A DNA stretch of 64,000 nucleotides from Paucisalibacillus globulus (GTDB lineage Bacteria; Bacillota; Bacilli; Bacillales; Amphibacillaceae), in the NCBI RefSeq assembly GCF_900184735.1, contig NZ_LT855386.1, positions 248,001 through 312,000 on the forward strand. Reading direction: 5' to 3'. The translations under genes and the position numbers were made by a program. Position 1 is the first letter of the stretch; the number at the start of each line of letters is the position of its first letter. Below, one piece after another: positions 38,495-48,012 of this stretch. The notes beneath the pieces were generated by a model. That model had not been told where the DNA came from. It was given only the letters and a program-made list of their open reading frames with translations, and ran no database searches.

Positions 38495-38816
38495 AATTAA
38501 TTTTCCTCCTAATTGTAATTTGGTAAATTAGAATTACCTGTAAATACTATTTATAAACCTAATGAAATCTTTATTAATTAAAACTGGGTCCAATAGGGTT
38601 GTTATTATCTCCTAGTCCTAATGGAGTCAATACTCTACCTTTCCTCTTATATATTATTTGTGATTATTTTCACAAAACGGACTAATAATTTGCCTCTATA
38701 ATATAAATTTAATAATCTTTCCCATTTTTATTTCTATTGGACATGCTTAATTATAATAAATATAAATAACAATTGGACCATCCAGTTTTATAACATTATC
38801 CCCAACCACTTAAAAC
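38495..38816. other. ahpC upstream region
   Basis: A 322-base AT-rich leader between ahpC and the dead ahpF copy. Its distal part (about 38730-38800) is duplicated at about 39500-39570, including GGACAT and the PerR-like box. No gene is seen in it. Confidence 0.6.
38751..38765. promoter_or_regulatory. PerR-like box upstream of ahpC
   Basis: TTATAATAAATATAA differs at one position from the PerR consensus TTATAATnATTATAA. PerR represses ahpC in Bacillus and releases on peroxide. The long distance to the ahpC start implies a long leader, or that the active promoter lies here. Confidence 0.6.
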
Positions 38817-39429
38817 TTATGAAACAATAACACTTCTACTCTTAAGGACTACACCATTTTTTAATTCAACTTCTAATATATCATCATTCTTTTCTATACT
38901 ATTCACTCGCTGTAAATTAAAGATATCAATACTATAATCTTTTATATATTGTTTGACGCTCACTACAAGCTTAGGTCCCTCAGCAGTTGTAACACTGATA
39001 AAGTTCTCCTTACTCAAAGTATCCAGAACTTGGCCTCCAAAACATTCGGTAACAATCCCAGTGCGGTTACCTTTACGTAATGCATTAATCGCCGCACTTG
39101 CACCTGATGGGCCACCACCAACAATAAGAAGATCATATGGCTCTTCTTCATAAAGCTCTGATACACTTGGGGAACTACCTAATTTAGATAGAATTTCTTC
39201 GATAGTCCCTAAATCTTCTTCACCAAGATGATTAGACCTAAATCTAGAAGTTCTTTCTAATGTTGGTTTCTCAATAGTAATTTTAGTGGATATGGTGACT
39301 AGCTCTTCAATAAAAGAAAGCATATTTTTAGAAACATTATCTGATTCTACAATTACTTTAATAACTAAATCGTTACCCACTAATTGAGGGTGTTCGACTA
39401 ATTGTGTTTTTTACATCAGCTTTAAGCAT
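38817..39429 (-). pseudogene. collapsed second copy of ahpF
   Basis: A truncated AhpF: it begins MLKADVK like the intact gene (MLEADIK) and shifts frame after about 8 codons. It then continues VKVIVESDNVSKNMLSF-like sequence in the next frame. About 100 codons are missing in the middle (GEEDLG joins straight onto TIEEILSKLGS), removing the redox CxxC. It ends at KSRSVIVS, where the intact protein goes on to TGASWRKIG. The FAD motif LLIVGGGPSGASAA survives, but NADH and second Cys regions are lost. Confidence 0.9.
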
Positions 39430-39436
39430 TGTTTAT

Positions 39437-39500
39437 CACTCCCCTTTTATTTTACTAAACGGTCAAAATTTGATCTAAGTGTACCCGGTCTTCTATTCTA
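39437..39500 (-). pseudogene. tail of a second, deleted ahpC copy
   Basis: Directly upstream of the dead ahpF, the bases GTACACTTAGATC and TTGACCGTTTAGTAAAATAA align with the end of ahpC (GATACACTTAGACC, CTTGACCTTGTAGGTAAAATA) and the following GGGGAGTGAT matches the ahpF ribosome-site region. Only about 20 codons remain, out of frame. Confidence 0.8.
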
Positions 39501-39519
39501 TTTATCGGGACATCTTTCA

Positions 39520-39534
39520 TTATAATAAATATAA
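39520..39534. promoter_or_regulatory. PerR-like box of the dead ahpCF copy
   Basis: The same 15 bases TTATAATAAATATAA as upstream of the intact ahpC, within a longer duplicated stretch that also contains GGACAT before and CCTCCAGTT-like sequence after. Confidence 0.6.
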
Positions 39535-39650
39535 ATAATAAACTGACCCTCCAGTTCTAATACTTTTCACCCAACCACTACTAGCATTTCTTTATACAAA
39601 AATGACCCTCAGTTTTACTAAGAGCCACTGTAAATTTATAAAATTGTAAT

Positions 39651-41099
39651 TTATTTGGTTGATATATTAAATGAGTCTGTAAGTACACTAGCAAATCTTG
39701 AAATACCTTCTTTGATTAAATCCTTTTCTCCACGACCATAAGTAAAACGTACATAGCCTTTATCTGAACCAAATATTTTCCCTGGAACAAATGCTACCCC
39801 CTTTTTTATAGATTCATCCAGTAACTTATATTCGTTAATTTGTTCATCCAACTTATACCATAAATGAATGCCACCTTCTGGAATAATAAACTTCTCTTGA
39901 TCATTCGATATACTTAATAAGGAATTTATCAATAAATCCCTTCTCTCCTTAAGTTGAATTCTCAGCATCGAAATGTGTTTGTCGAACTCAGGGGATTTTA
40001 AATACTCATTAGCGATCCACTGAGGAAATATACTATGCCCGTAATCTACTTGTTGTTTGGCATCTGCTAAACGCTCAATAACCTTTTGTGGACCAATAAT
40101 CCATCCTATACGTAGTCCAGATGCCACTATCTTAGAAAGCGAACTTACATACACAACATTTCCATTATAGTCAATTGACTTTAAATTTGGACCTATATCC
40201 CCATTAAATGAAGTTAACCCATATGGATCATCCTCAATAATTGGGATACCATATTCTGAAGACAATTCTAATATTCTTTTCCGCCTATTTACAGACATTT
40301 TTGTGCCGGTTGGGTTTTGATGATCAGGATTTAAAAACAGCATTCGAATACGATGTTTTTTTTGTAGTGATATTATATCATCAGGATTCACACCATATTT
40401 ATCAACAGGTAATAATAATGTATTAAGTCCAGCTGATTGAAATACAGGCAAAGAATAAAAATATGACGGATTTTCTATTGCAACAGTATCACCTGGTTTC
40501 AACAAACATTGTACGATTAGATGAAGGGCTTGTTGTGCGCCAGAAGTAATGAGTATAGACTCAGGAGTAACAGAAATATTCTTATAAATTTTCACGTGAT
40601 TAGAAATTGTCTCACGTAGCCCTTCATTTCCCTGTGGGTGATCATAGCCTAAATGACCATCGAAAGGATGCTCTGTTAGAATTGAACGAAATTGGTCAGC
40701 AGGAAATAGGTCTGGAGCTAATTCACCACTAGCTAAATTAATTAGTTTATTTTTTTGTGTTTCTGTACGAAGTTTCTGAACTAAAGGAAGATTAGGGAGA
40801 AATGATCCATCTTCAACATATCTCCCCCAGTTTGGAATACGTTTATGTGATATTCCCCATATGTCTGTACTTATACGCGTGCCACTTCCTTTTATCCTTT
40901 CCACTACACCAACAGACTGTAGTTCATCATAAGCTGATACAATAGTGCTACGATTGACATTCAGTTTCTTGGCTAATACCCTCTCCGATGGCAAAGGGTT
41001 ATCAGGAGAAAACTCTCCAGTTGCAATACCCTTTTCTATATTTTCAGCTATTTGTTTGTAGATAGGCTTTTTTGATGATCGATCTATTGAAAAATCCAT
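39651..41099 (-). CDS. MocR/PdxR-type GntR-family transcription regulator
   Basis: A 482-residue regulator. Residues 1-75 are a GntR winged-helix DNA-binding domain (KPIYKQIAENIEKGI, PLPSERVLAKKLNVNRSTIV). Residues 110-475 are an aminotransferase-like domain with SGAQQALHLI, the NPSYF and DPDHQNPTG segments and the PLP lysine in VSSLSKIVASGLRIGW. Such proteins often control PLP or amino-acid genes, but the target here is unknown. Start at 41099 is chosen by the AGGGATGA ribosome site; a longer start at 41123 is possible. Confidence 0.88.
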   Translation of the reverse strand: MDFSIDRSSKKPIYKQIAENIEKGIATGEFSPDNPLPSERVLAKKLNVNRSTIVSAYDELQSVGVVERIKGSGTRISTDIWGISHKRIPNWGRYVEDGSFLPNLPLVQKLRTETQKNKLINLASGELAPDLFPADQFRSILTEHPFDGHLGYDHPQGNEGLRETISNHVKIYKNISVTPESILITSGAQQALHLIVQCLLKPGDTVAIENPSYFYSLPVFQSAGLNTLLLPVDKYGVNPDDIISLQKKHRIRMLFLNPDHQNPTGTKMSVNRRKRILELSSEYGIPIIEDDPYGLTSFNGDIGPNLKSIDYNGNVVYVSSLSKIVASGLRIGWIIGPQKVIERLADAKQQVDYGHSIFPQWIANEYLKSPEFDKHISMLRIQLKERRDLLINSLLSISNDQEKFIIPEGGIHLWYKLDEQINEYKLLDESIKKGVAFVPGKIFGSDKGYVRFTYGRGEKDLIKEGISRFASVLTDSFNISTK

Positions 41100-41443
41100 A
41101 TATATTTCATCCCTATTAACCATATTTTATGAATTTAATATATTTTATAATTAAACATACGATTATAAATCTAGACGCCGATGTAGCATAAATTTCAGTT
41201 TAAGGTTAAGTTATTACAATGACAAATTTCCTAGTAACTTTCCCCATCTTAGAAAAACTCAAATTCCTTTATCCTTAGTAAGAAAATGTTCTTTTAATTA
41301 TTTCCTTGGGATAACGTCTTGTAACTTAGCAAGGAGTAGTACCGCTTCCTGGATTAATCAAAGTATGACGACTAGTTTTGGTTAGCTGTACTTATATTCA
41401 AGATCTAATTGTTAATAAAGGCGACCAGTTTGGCCGCCAATCT
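41100..41443. other. intergenic region between pyc and the MocR gene
   Basis: No gene is supported. It holds the pyc terminator (41412-41440) near one end and the MocR promoter region at the other. Confidence 0.6.
41412..41440 (-). terminator. terminator after pyruvate carboxylase
   Basis: On the minus strand GGCGGCCA pairs with TGGTCGCC around a short loop and is followed by TTTATTAAC, just after the pyc stop. Confidence 0.75.
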
Positions 41444-44400
41444 TCATTCAATTTCTATTAATAAATCATTAACTTCAATTGAATCCCCATCATGAACATG
41501 AATTGATTTAATTACTCCACTAAATGGCGCTTGAACTGTAGTTTCCATTTTCATGGCTTCTGTTATTACTAACTCATCACCTTTGGCTACTTCCTGTCCT
41601 TTTTCACAAACAACTTTAAGAACTGTTCCAGGCATAGTAGCACCAATTTGCTTCTCATTCCCTTTATCCGCCTTAGGTCTCGATGTAACTTGCGTCTGAA
41701 CACTCTTATCTCGAATGATAACCTGACGCGCTTGACCATTTAGCTCGAAATAAACAACCCTTGTCCCATCTTCTCTTGGTTGCGAAATGGAAATTAATTT
41801 CACAATTAATGTTTTTCCTTGCTCAATCTCTATCTCAATAATTTCACCTATATTCATTCCATAGAAAAATGTTGGTGAATCAAGAACAGATACATTTCCA
41901 TATTCTTCATAAAAATGATGATAATCCATAAATACTTTTGGATATAAAGCATAAGCAATCATATCGAAGCTTGTAACTTGACGGTCCAACGTCTTAAATA
42001 ATGTATCTCTCATATGTGTGAAGTTGATAGGTTCTAATAATTGACCTGGTCTTTCCGTAATAGGATTCCTACCTTTTAGAATGATACGCTGCAGTTCTTT
42101 CGGAAAACCTTGATATGGCTGGCCCAAATAACCACTTGCAAACTCAACAACTGAATCCGGAAAATCAATCGTATCACCTTTTTCATAAACATCGTCTTCC
42201 GATAAATTATTTTGCACCATGAAGAGCGCCATATCCCCTACAACCTTAGAAGAAGGAGTTACTTTAACAACATCACCAAACATATCATTGACACGGCGAT
42301 ACATTGTTTTCACTTCATCCCAACGTTCACCTAAGCCAACTGCTTTGGCTTGTTGTTTAAGGTTACTATACTGTCCACCAGGCATTTCATGTTGATAAAT
42401 CTCGGTATGTGGTGCATTCATGCCACTCTCAAATTCATGATAATATTCACGTACACCTTCCCAGTAATTGCCTAGTTTTTCATAACTCTGTACGTTAATT
42501 CTTGGTTGTCTTTCCTTACCTTCTAATGCATGATACAAGGTCTGTGCACTTGGTTGTGATGTTAAACCAGCCATCGGGCCATTGGCAACATCTACAACAT
42601 CAACTCCTGCATCAATTGCTCGTGCATACATATGGACTCCATTACCACTTGTATCATGTGTATGCAAATGAATTGGAATATCAACTGTTTCTTTCAACTC
42701 AGAAATCAAGCGATATGCCGCTTCCGGTTTTAATAAACCAGCCATATCCTTAATGCCTAAAATATGTGCACCGGAAAGTTCAAGTTCTTTCGCAAGTTTT
42801 TTGTAGTAAGTTAAATCATATTTCGTTCGTGCTGGGTCTAAAATGTCTCCTGTATAGCACATCGCAACCTCTGCAATTTTATTTTGATCTCGAACAGCTT
42901 GAATAGCTGGTCTCATACCTTCTACCCAGTTCAAGCTATCAAAGATTCTAAAAACATCAATTCCAGCACTTGCACTTTTCTCAACAAACTCTTCAATTAA
43001 ATTATCAGGGTAATTTTTATAGCCAACTGCATTACTTGCTCTTAACAGCATTTGAAGAAGTACATTTGGCATCTTCTCTCTTAAGGACAATAGTCTTTCC
43101 CATGGATCTTCTTTCAGGAAGCGATATGCAACATCAAAGGTTGCACCTCCCCACATTTCCACAGAGAATAAGTTTGGCAAAAGCTTTACTGTTGGCTCAG
43201 CAATTTTTTCTAAATCCTTCGTACGAATACGAGTTGCTAATAAAGATTGATGAGCATCACGGAAAGTTGTATCAGTCAGTAGTACTTCCTTCTGATCCTT
43301 TAACCAATTAGCTAAGCCCTCAGGACCTTTTTCATCTAGGATTTGCTTTGTTCCATTCGTATAATCGAGGTGGTCGAACTTAGGAACAATAGGATTATCA
43401 AATGCTGGTTTTGCTTTTTTAGTAATTCCTTCAAAACCATTTACAGTTGTTTCCCCAATAAAGGTAAGCATTTTAGTACCACGGTCTTTACGTTTTGGAA
43501 AAACAAATAATTCAGGAGTCTCATCAATAAATGTTGTATTGTACTCTCCAGTAATAAATTGCTGATGAAGCATAACATTTTCTAAAAATGGAATATTTGT
43601 CTTAATTCCTCTAATACGAAACTCTTTTAAGTTACGAACCATCTTTTGTACAGTTTGCTCGAAGGTTAATGCCCATGTTGAAACTTTAACTAATAAAGAA
43701 TCATAATGTGGAGTAATTTCTGCACCTTGGAAGCCATTTCCTGCATCAAGTCGAACGCCAAATCCTCCACCAGTTCGGTAAGCCATAATCTTACCTGTGT
43801 CTGGCATAAAGTTATTTAATGGGTCCTCTGTTGTTACTCGGGATTGTATTGCATAACCCTGTGTTGATATTTTATCTTGTTCCGGAATTCCAATAGAGGG
43901 TTCATGAATATTTTGACCATCTGCAACTTTAATCTGAGTTTGAACAATATCTACCCCAGTTATTAATTCTGTTATAGTATGTTCTACCTGAACACGTGGA
44001 TTAACTTCAATAAAATAGAATTCATTGTCTTTTACTAAAAACTCAACAGTACCTGCATTTAGATAATCGACATTTTTCATTAATTGTACAGCTGCATCAC
44101 AGATTCTTTCTCTTAATTCTTCTGATAATGATAAACTAGGTGCAACCTCTACTAATTTCTGATGTCTTCTTTGTATGGAGCAATCTCGTTCGTATAAATG
44201 TACAATATTACCGAACTGATCACCAATAATCTGTACCTCTATATGTTTTGGTTGTTCTATTAATTTTTCAACATAAACTTCATCACTACCAAAAGCCGCT
44301 TTTGCCTCAGACTTCGCTCGCTCATAACTTTCTCTTACGGTATTAGCACTTCTTACAATACGCATACCGCGGCCGCCTCCACCCAGTGAGGCTTTTATAA

Positions 44401-44884
44401 TAATTGGATATCCATATGTATCACCAAAGGATTCTACTTCTTCTAGTGAAGTTACTGGACCATCCGTACCCGGTATAACTGGTAAACCTGCTTTAACTGC
44501 TTGGCTTCTTGCTCTTACTTTGTCGCCAAACATATTCAAGTGCTCACTTGTTGGTCCAATAAAGATAATCCCTTCTTCTTCGCAACGCTTGGCGAATTCG
44601 ATATTCTCCGAAAGAAAACCATACCCAGGATGAATTGCATCCACTCCAACACGTTTAGCTATTTCAATTATTCCCTCAATATCTAAGTAAGCATCGATTG
44701 GTTTTTTACCTTCACCCACAAGGTAGGATTCATCTGCTTTATAACGGTGATAAGAGCCTAAATCTTCTTTAGAATAGATCGCAACCGTACGAATATTTAG
44801 TTCTGTACATGCTCTAAATACTCGTATTGCAATTTCACCACGATTGGCTACAAGAACCTTCTTAATTTTATTTAACTTGACCAT
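41444..44884 (-). CDS. pyc: pyruvate carboxylase
   Basis: A 1,146-residue biotin enzyme that makes oxaloacetate from pyruvate, bicarbonate and ATP, replenishing the TCA cycle. Domains in order: biotin carboxylase (1-450; KASLGGGGRGMRIV ATP loop, EVNPRVQVEHT), carboxyltransferase (about 530-800; LLTDTTFRDAHQSL metal site, DIAGL-like KDMAGLLKP, HTHDTSGN), allosteric linker, and biotin carrier (K1112 in EAMKMET). AAAGGAGGAACAAA precedes the ATG and lies inside the ftsW end; the two genes overlap by 13 bases. Confidence 0.98.
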   Translation of the reverse strand: MVKLNKIKKVLVANRGEIAIRVFRACTELNIRTVAIYSKEDLGSYHRYKADESYLVGEGKKPIDAYLDIEGIIEIAKRVGVDAIHPGYGFLSENIEFAKRCEEEGIIFIGPTSEHLNMFGDKVRARSQAVKAGLPVIPGTDGPVTSLEEVESFGDTYGYPIIIKASLGGGGRGMRIVRSANTVRESYERAKSEAKAAFGSDEVYVEKLIEQPKHIEVQIIGDQFGNIVHLYERDCSIQRRHQKLVEVAPSLSLSEELRERICDAAVQLMKNVDYLNAGTVEFLVKDNEFYFIEVNPRVQVEHTITELITGVDIVQTQIKVADGQNIHEPSIGIPEQDKISTQGYAIQSRVTTEDPLNNFMPDTGKIMAYRTGGGFGVRLDAGNGFQGAEITPHYDSLLVKVSTWALTFEQTVQKMVRNLKEFRIRGIKTNIPFLENVMLHQQFITGEYNTTFIDETPELFVFPKRKDRGTKMLTFIGETTVNGFEGITKKAKPAFDNPIVPKFDHLDYTNGTKQILDEKGPEGLANWLKDQKEVLLTDTTFRDAHQSLLATRIRTKDLEKIAEPTVKLLPNLFSVEMWGGATFDVAYRFLKEDPWERLLSLREKMPNVLLQMLLRASNAVGYKNYPDNLIEEFVEKSASAGIDVFRIFDSLNWVEGMRPAIQAVRDQNKIAEVAMCYTGDILDPARTKYDLTYYKKLAKELELSGAHILGIKDMAGLLKPEAAYRLISELKETVDIPIHLHTHDTSGNGVHMYARAIDAGVDVVDVANGPMAGLTSQPSAQTLYHALEGKERQPRINVQSYEKLGNYWEGVREYYHEFESGMNAPHTEIYQHEMPGGQYSNLKQQAKAVGLGERWDEVKTMYRRVNDMFGDVVKVTPSSKVVGDMALFMVQNNLSEDDVYEKGDTIDFPDSVVEFASGYLGQPYQGFPKELQRIILKGRNPITERPGQLLEPINFTHMRDTLFKTLDRQVTSFDMIAYALYPKVFMDYHHFYEEYGNVSVLDSPTFFYGMNIGEIIEIEIEQGKTLIVKLISISQPREDGTRVVYFELNGQARQVIIRDKSVQTQVTSRPKADKGNEKQIGATMPGTVLKVVCEKGQEVAKGDELVITEAMKMETTVQAPFSGVIKSIHVHDGDSIEVNDLLIEIE

Positions 44885-46056
44885 TTTGTTCCTCCTTTAA
44901 TAAACCGATTATTTGGAATATCATTTTCACTTACAGGAGCAAGTTCCCGTTCTTTCTTTTTAACAGTCATAGCAATATTATTTAATACACCCATGGAAGC
45001 TAATAATATTAATAATGAAGATCCACCATAGCTTACAAAGGGTAGTGTTACACCAGTTATCGGTAAAATCCCACTAGCAGAACCAAGATTGATGAACGTT
45101 TGAATTCCAATCATAGAGGAAATCCCAATTGCTAGTAAAGCACCAAAACTATCATTACATTTTCGAGCAATGAATATTCCTCTTATTACAATTGTTGCAA
45201 GAAGTCCAATTACAATTACCACACCTATAAACCCTAACTCCTCTGCAATAACAGCCATAATGAAATCTGTGTGTGGTCCAAATAAATACCCTAGCTTCTG
45301 CACACTTTGTCCAAGTCCTTCTCCAGTCAACCCTCCAACTCCTATAGCAACATAAGATTGTATAAGTTGATAACCATCATGCTGTGGTGACTCAAAAGGT
45401 TGATACGCCCCAGTAAAACGACTGATTCGTTCATCTGTGACCATACTTGGAATCGCTATTGCCAACAGTATTAATCCTATTGCAATAAGTAAAAACAAAT
45501 GCTTAAATCGTATTCCAGAACTAAATATAACCGAACAAGCAATTAGGAAAATAATAGCAGCTGTACCAATATCTGGTTGAGCAACAACTAGTCCTAAAAT
45601 AATTCCGGTTAATATTAATGGCGGAAGTACACCTCTTTTAAAATTGTTTATGTATGCTTGTTTTTTGGAATAGACAGAAGCAAGATACATAATAATACCA
45701 AGTTTTGCAAATTCTGAAGGTTGAAGATTAAGTGGTCCAATACTAATCCAAGATTTAGCATTACCTGCACTATAACCAAATAGTCGAACAGCAATTAATA
45801 AGAATATAATCCCCAATACAATCAACTTGATTAGTTTTTGATATTTCCTATAAGGAAAAAGGGTACAAAACAAAAATCCAACTAATCCTAGTCCAAACCA
45901 CTGTAACTGCCTTACTAAATAATGTGTGCTTTCATTTCCTTCGACCACAACAGCCATTACCATGCTGGCACTATATATCATCACAATACCAAATCCAGAT
46001 AAGACAATTGGTGCAATCAGTAGTGTAAAGTCACAATCTTTTAATTTTCGAAACAT
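44872..46056 (-). CDS. ftsW: FtsW/RodA/SpoVE-family peptidoglycan glycosyltransferase
   Basis: A 394-residue SEDS protein with about ten membrane helices that polymerises lipid II at the division septum with its partner penicillin-binding protein. Conserved motifs: GLNLQPSEFAKL-like GPLNLQPSEFAKLGI, FGPHTDFIMAVIAEELGF, and the C-terminal TGVTLPFVSYGGSS. Position between ylaN and pyc matches B. subtilis ftsW. The start at 46056 is preferred over an upstream TTG that forms part of the GGAGAGG ribosome site. Confidence 0.92.
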   Translation of the reverse strand: MFRKLKDCDFTLLIAPIVLSGFGIVMIYSASMVMAVVVEGNESTHYLVRQLQWFGLGLVGFLFCTLFPYRKYQKLIKLIVLGIIFLLIAVRLFGYSAGNAKSWISIGPLNLQPSEFAKLGIIMYLASVYSKKQAYINNFKRGVLPPLILTGIILGLVVAQPDIGTAAIIFLIACSVIFSSGIRFKHLFLLIAIGLILLAIAIPSMVTDERISRFTGAYQPFESPQHDGYQLIQSYVAIGVGGLTGEGLGQSVQKLGYLFGPHTDFIMAVIAEELGFIGVVIVIGLLATIVIRGIFIARKCNDSFGALLAIGISSMIGIQTFINLGSASGILPITGVTLPFVSYGGSSLLILLASMGVLNNIAMTVKKKERELAPVSENDIPNNRFIKGGTKWSS

Positions 46057-46137
46057 CTTGTCCCTCTCCAATTTGCATTTATAGCTGACTAATTTATTTC
46101 TCTATGTTTACAAAACCTGTAAACTTGTACTATTAAA

Positions 46138-46176
46138 CAAAAAAACCTTGCCATTCCATATGTAGGCAAAGTTTTT
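46138..46176 (-). terminator. terminator after ylaN
   Basis: On the minus strand AAAAACTTTGCC pairs with GGCAAGGTTTTT (one mismatch), followed by more T residues. Confidence 0.75.
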
Positions 46177-46210
46177 AAACACAAAATACTCCCACACGAA
46201 ATTAGTGGTA

Positions 46211-46495
46211 TTACACAGACTTTTGTGCCGCATCATGAAGTATGTTTAATCGTCTCTCAAGGTTTTCCAAAAGAGCTTTTCCTTCATCTTCATTAATTAA
46301 GTTTAATCGTACTGCAAAGTCAATCTCTCTAGAGAGACCAAACATTTGAGTATCTAAAACTTCCTCATATAATGGACATTGCGGCATGGTAAGGTTATCA
46401 ATTTGAACTTCAATAAGCCGCAAGATCTTATCAGCATCAGCCTTTAGAAGGGCATAGGCTTTTTCACGATGATCGATCGTAACCTTTTGTATCAC
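46211..46495 (-). CDS. ylaN: YlaN (UPF0358) family protein
   Basis: A 94-residue helical protein, highly conserved: [20 protein letters not shown], then [19 protein letters not shown] and [15 protein letters not shown]. It is essential for normal growth in B. subtilis under some conditions and in S. aureus is tied to iron and Fur regulation. The start is a GTG at 46495 behind GGAGGGG, giving an N-terminus like other YlaN proteins; the longer frame has no separate ribosome site. Confidence 0.92.
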   Translation of the reverse strand: MIQKVTIDHREKAYALLKADADKILRLIEVQIDNLTMPQCPLYEEVLDTQMFGLSREIDFAVRLNLINEDEGKALLENLERRLNILHDAAQKSV

Positions 46496-46722
46496 AATTA
46501 TCCCCTCCACCAAAAACAAACCTACCTGTTTATTTTATAAGCTTGTTTCTTGTTTAATCATACATTCCTCTACTATTATATTATCGTTTACACCAGTAAA
46601 ATGCAAATGTTAGTTTCACATTAAACCATTAATATTACTTAAAAACTCTTTGTCTTTTCAATTAATGGTTATCTCTGATATTCTTAATAGGTGAAAGATT
46701 TCTTTAGGAAAGGTGGAAAAAC

Positions 46723-47205
46723 ATGATTGTTCCTATACAAGGAAATGTAGCATATCAGATTACAATGGATCCAACCGTTTGGATATTTGATGATCGCAAA
46801 ATTATTTTAGAAGAGGCGTTTACAAATAACCAGAAAAAAGATGAGGTTGACGAAGCAAAACTAGCTGCAGAAAGATGGGAAAACGCTATAGGTAGAACGG
46901 CAAAACCTCCTGTAAATAAAAGCTTAACAAAACACGAAAGAGAGAACATCTTAAAGTATTCTTATTTAATGCCCATAAATGACTTTTTAGATTATGCTGA
47001 GATTAAATCAGGTTCAAACAAAGTTACACTTGATACAGATAATGGTGATGTTACTATGACCGTTGAGCAATTATATAATAGCTATTTATTATTTGCGATT
47101 GATGGAAAACCACTAAAAGAAGACGGCCCGGTACATCTTTTATTTAAGGATGGTACTAATAAGGATAAACCGATAAAAGGAGTTAAAAAGATTATAATTA
47201 ATTAA
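46723..47205 (+). CDS. YlaL-like conserved Bacillales protein
   Basis: A 160-residue soluble protein beginning MIVPIQGNVAYQITMDPTVW. It sits where ylaL is found in B. subtilis, and the N-terminus resembles what I recall of that family, sometimes labelled a peptidyl-prolyl isomerase without clear support. Features: acidic/basic helical middle (about 35-75) and a C-terminal VHLLFKDGTNKDKPIKGVKK strand region. Function is unknown. GGAAAGGTGG precedes the ATG. Confidence 0.7.
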   Translation: MIVPIQGNVAYQITMDPTVWIFDDRKIILEEAFTNNQKKDEVDEAKLAAERWENAIGRTAKPPVNKSLTKHERENILKYSYLMPINDFLDYAEIKSGSNKVTLDTDNGDVTMTVEQLYNSYLLFAIDGKPLKEDGPVHLLFKDGTNKDKPIKGVKKIIIN

Positions 47206-47357
47206 TCTTAAACTTACATAGGATAATCGAGGATATATTAAGAGTTACTTCTTAATTCATATCCTCTTTTTTAATAAGTTGTATAATTTAACATCTAATA
47301 CTCAAAATAACCGTAAGGTATTTCCCCTTTATATACACTAAATAGGAGGAGTGTTAG

Positions 47358-47972
47358 ATGTTTATTCGACTAGGAATACTAGCCTTAAGCTTTTTACTAC
47401 TTATGGGTTGTGCTCAGGATAATGAAGAGCATTCTTTACCAACTGAAAAAGAAAACCCGGATGACCGAATTATAAATGTAAAAAACTCAGCTCCTAGAGA
47501 AGAGCGAGACCTTTCTAATGAACAGATTGCGAATCATTTAGCACATGTTGCAAGTGAGGTACCAGAAGTAAATGATGCTGTTTCCATTGTAGTTGGACCT
47601 TATGCAATCGTTGGAATTGATGTAGATAAGGAATTAGACCGTTCAAGGGTCGGAACTATAAAATATTCTGTTCTTGAGGCACTGCAACATGACCCTTATG
47701 GAAGAACTGCTGTAGTAGTTGCTGACGCAGATATCAATGAAAGAATCCGTGGGATGAATGATAAGATAAAGCAAGGATATCCTGTACAAGGAATTATTGA
47801 TGAAGTGGCAGCGATCGTCGGTAGGTATATGCCAGACTTTCCAATAACAGAAGACCAACCAGAGGAACCAGATCAAAACAAGGAAATAATCGATGATGAA
47901 AAAGAACAGAAAAAAATGGATGATATTGAAAATGAACAATCCGAGAATTATCGAGAAAAAAGAGATGAATAA
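47358..47972 (+). CDS. ylaJ: YlaJ, YhcN/YlaJ-family sporulation lipoprotein
   Basis: A 204-residue lipoprotein. The signal ends LLLMGCAQ (lipobox cysteine). Residues 55-155 are the YhcN/YlaJ domain (IANHLAHVASEVPEVNDAVSI, DVDKELDRSRVGTIKYSV, ADINERIRGM). The tail after 160 is a Glu/Asp/Lys-rich low-complexity stretch. Members are spore-associated and affect germination. GGAGGAGTGTTAG precedes the ATG. The phoH-like ylaK that follows ylaJ in B. subtilis is absent. Confidence 0.88.
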   Translation: MFIRLGILALSFLLLMGCAQDNEEHSLPTEKENPDDRIINVKNSAPREERDLSNEQIANHLAHVASEVPEVNDAVSIVVGPYAIVGIDVDKELDRSRVGTIKYSVLEALQHDPYGRTAVVVADADINERIRGMNDKIKQGYPVQGIIDEVAAIVGRYMPDFPITEDQPEEPDQNKEIIDDEKEQKKMDDIENEQSENYREKRDE

Positions 47973-48009
47973 AAAGATGAGGTATCCGGTTTGGATGCCT
48001 CATCTTTTA
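47972..48009. terminator. bidirectional terminator after ylaJ
   Basis: A 16-bp stem AAAAGATGAGGTATCC / GGATGCCTCATCTTTT (one mismatch) with a five-base loop, lying between convergent genes. Confidence 0.85.
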
Positions 48010-48012
48010 TAT

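Noticed and set aside
42970-43311. 113-codon frame antisense to pyc
   Set aside because: Shadow of the strongly conserved pyruvate carboxylase frame.
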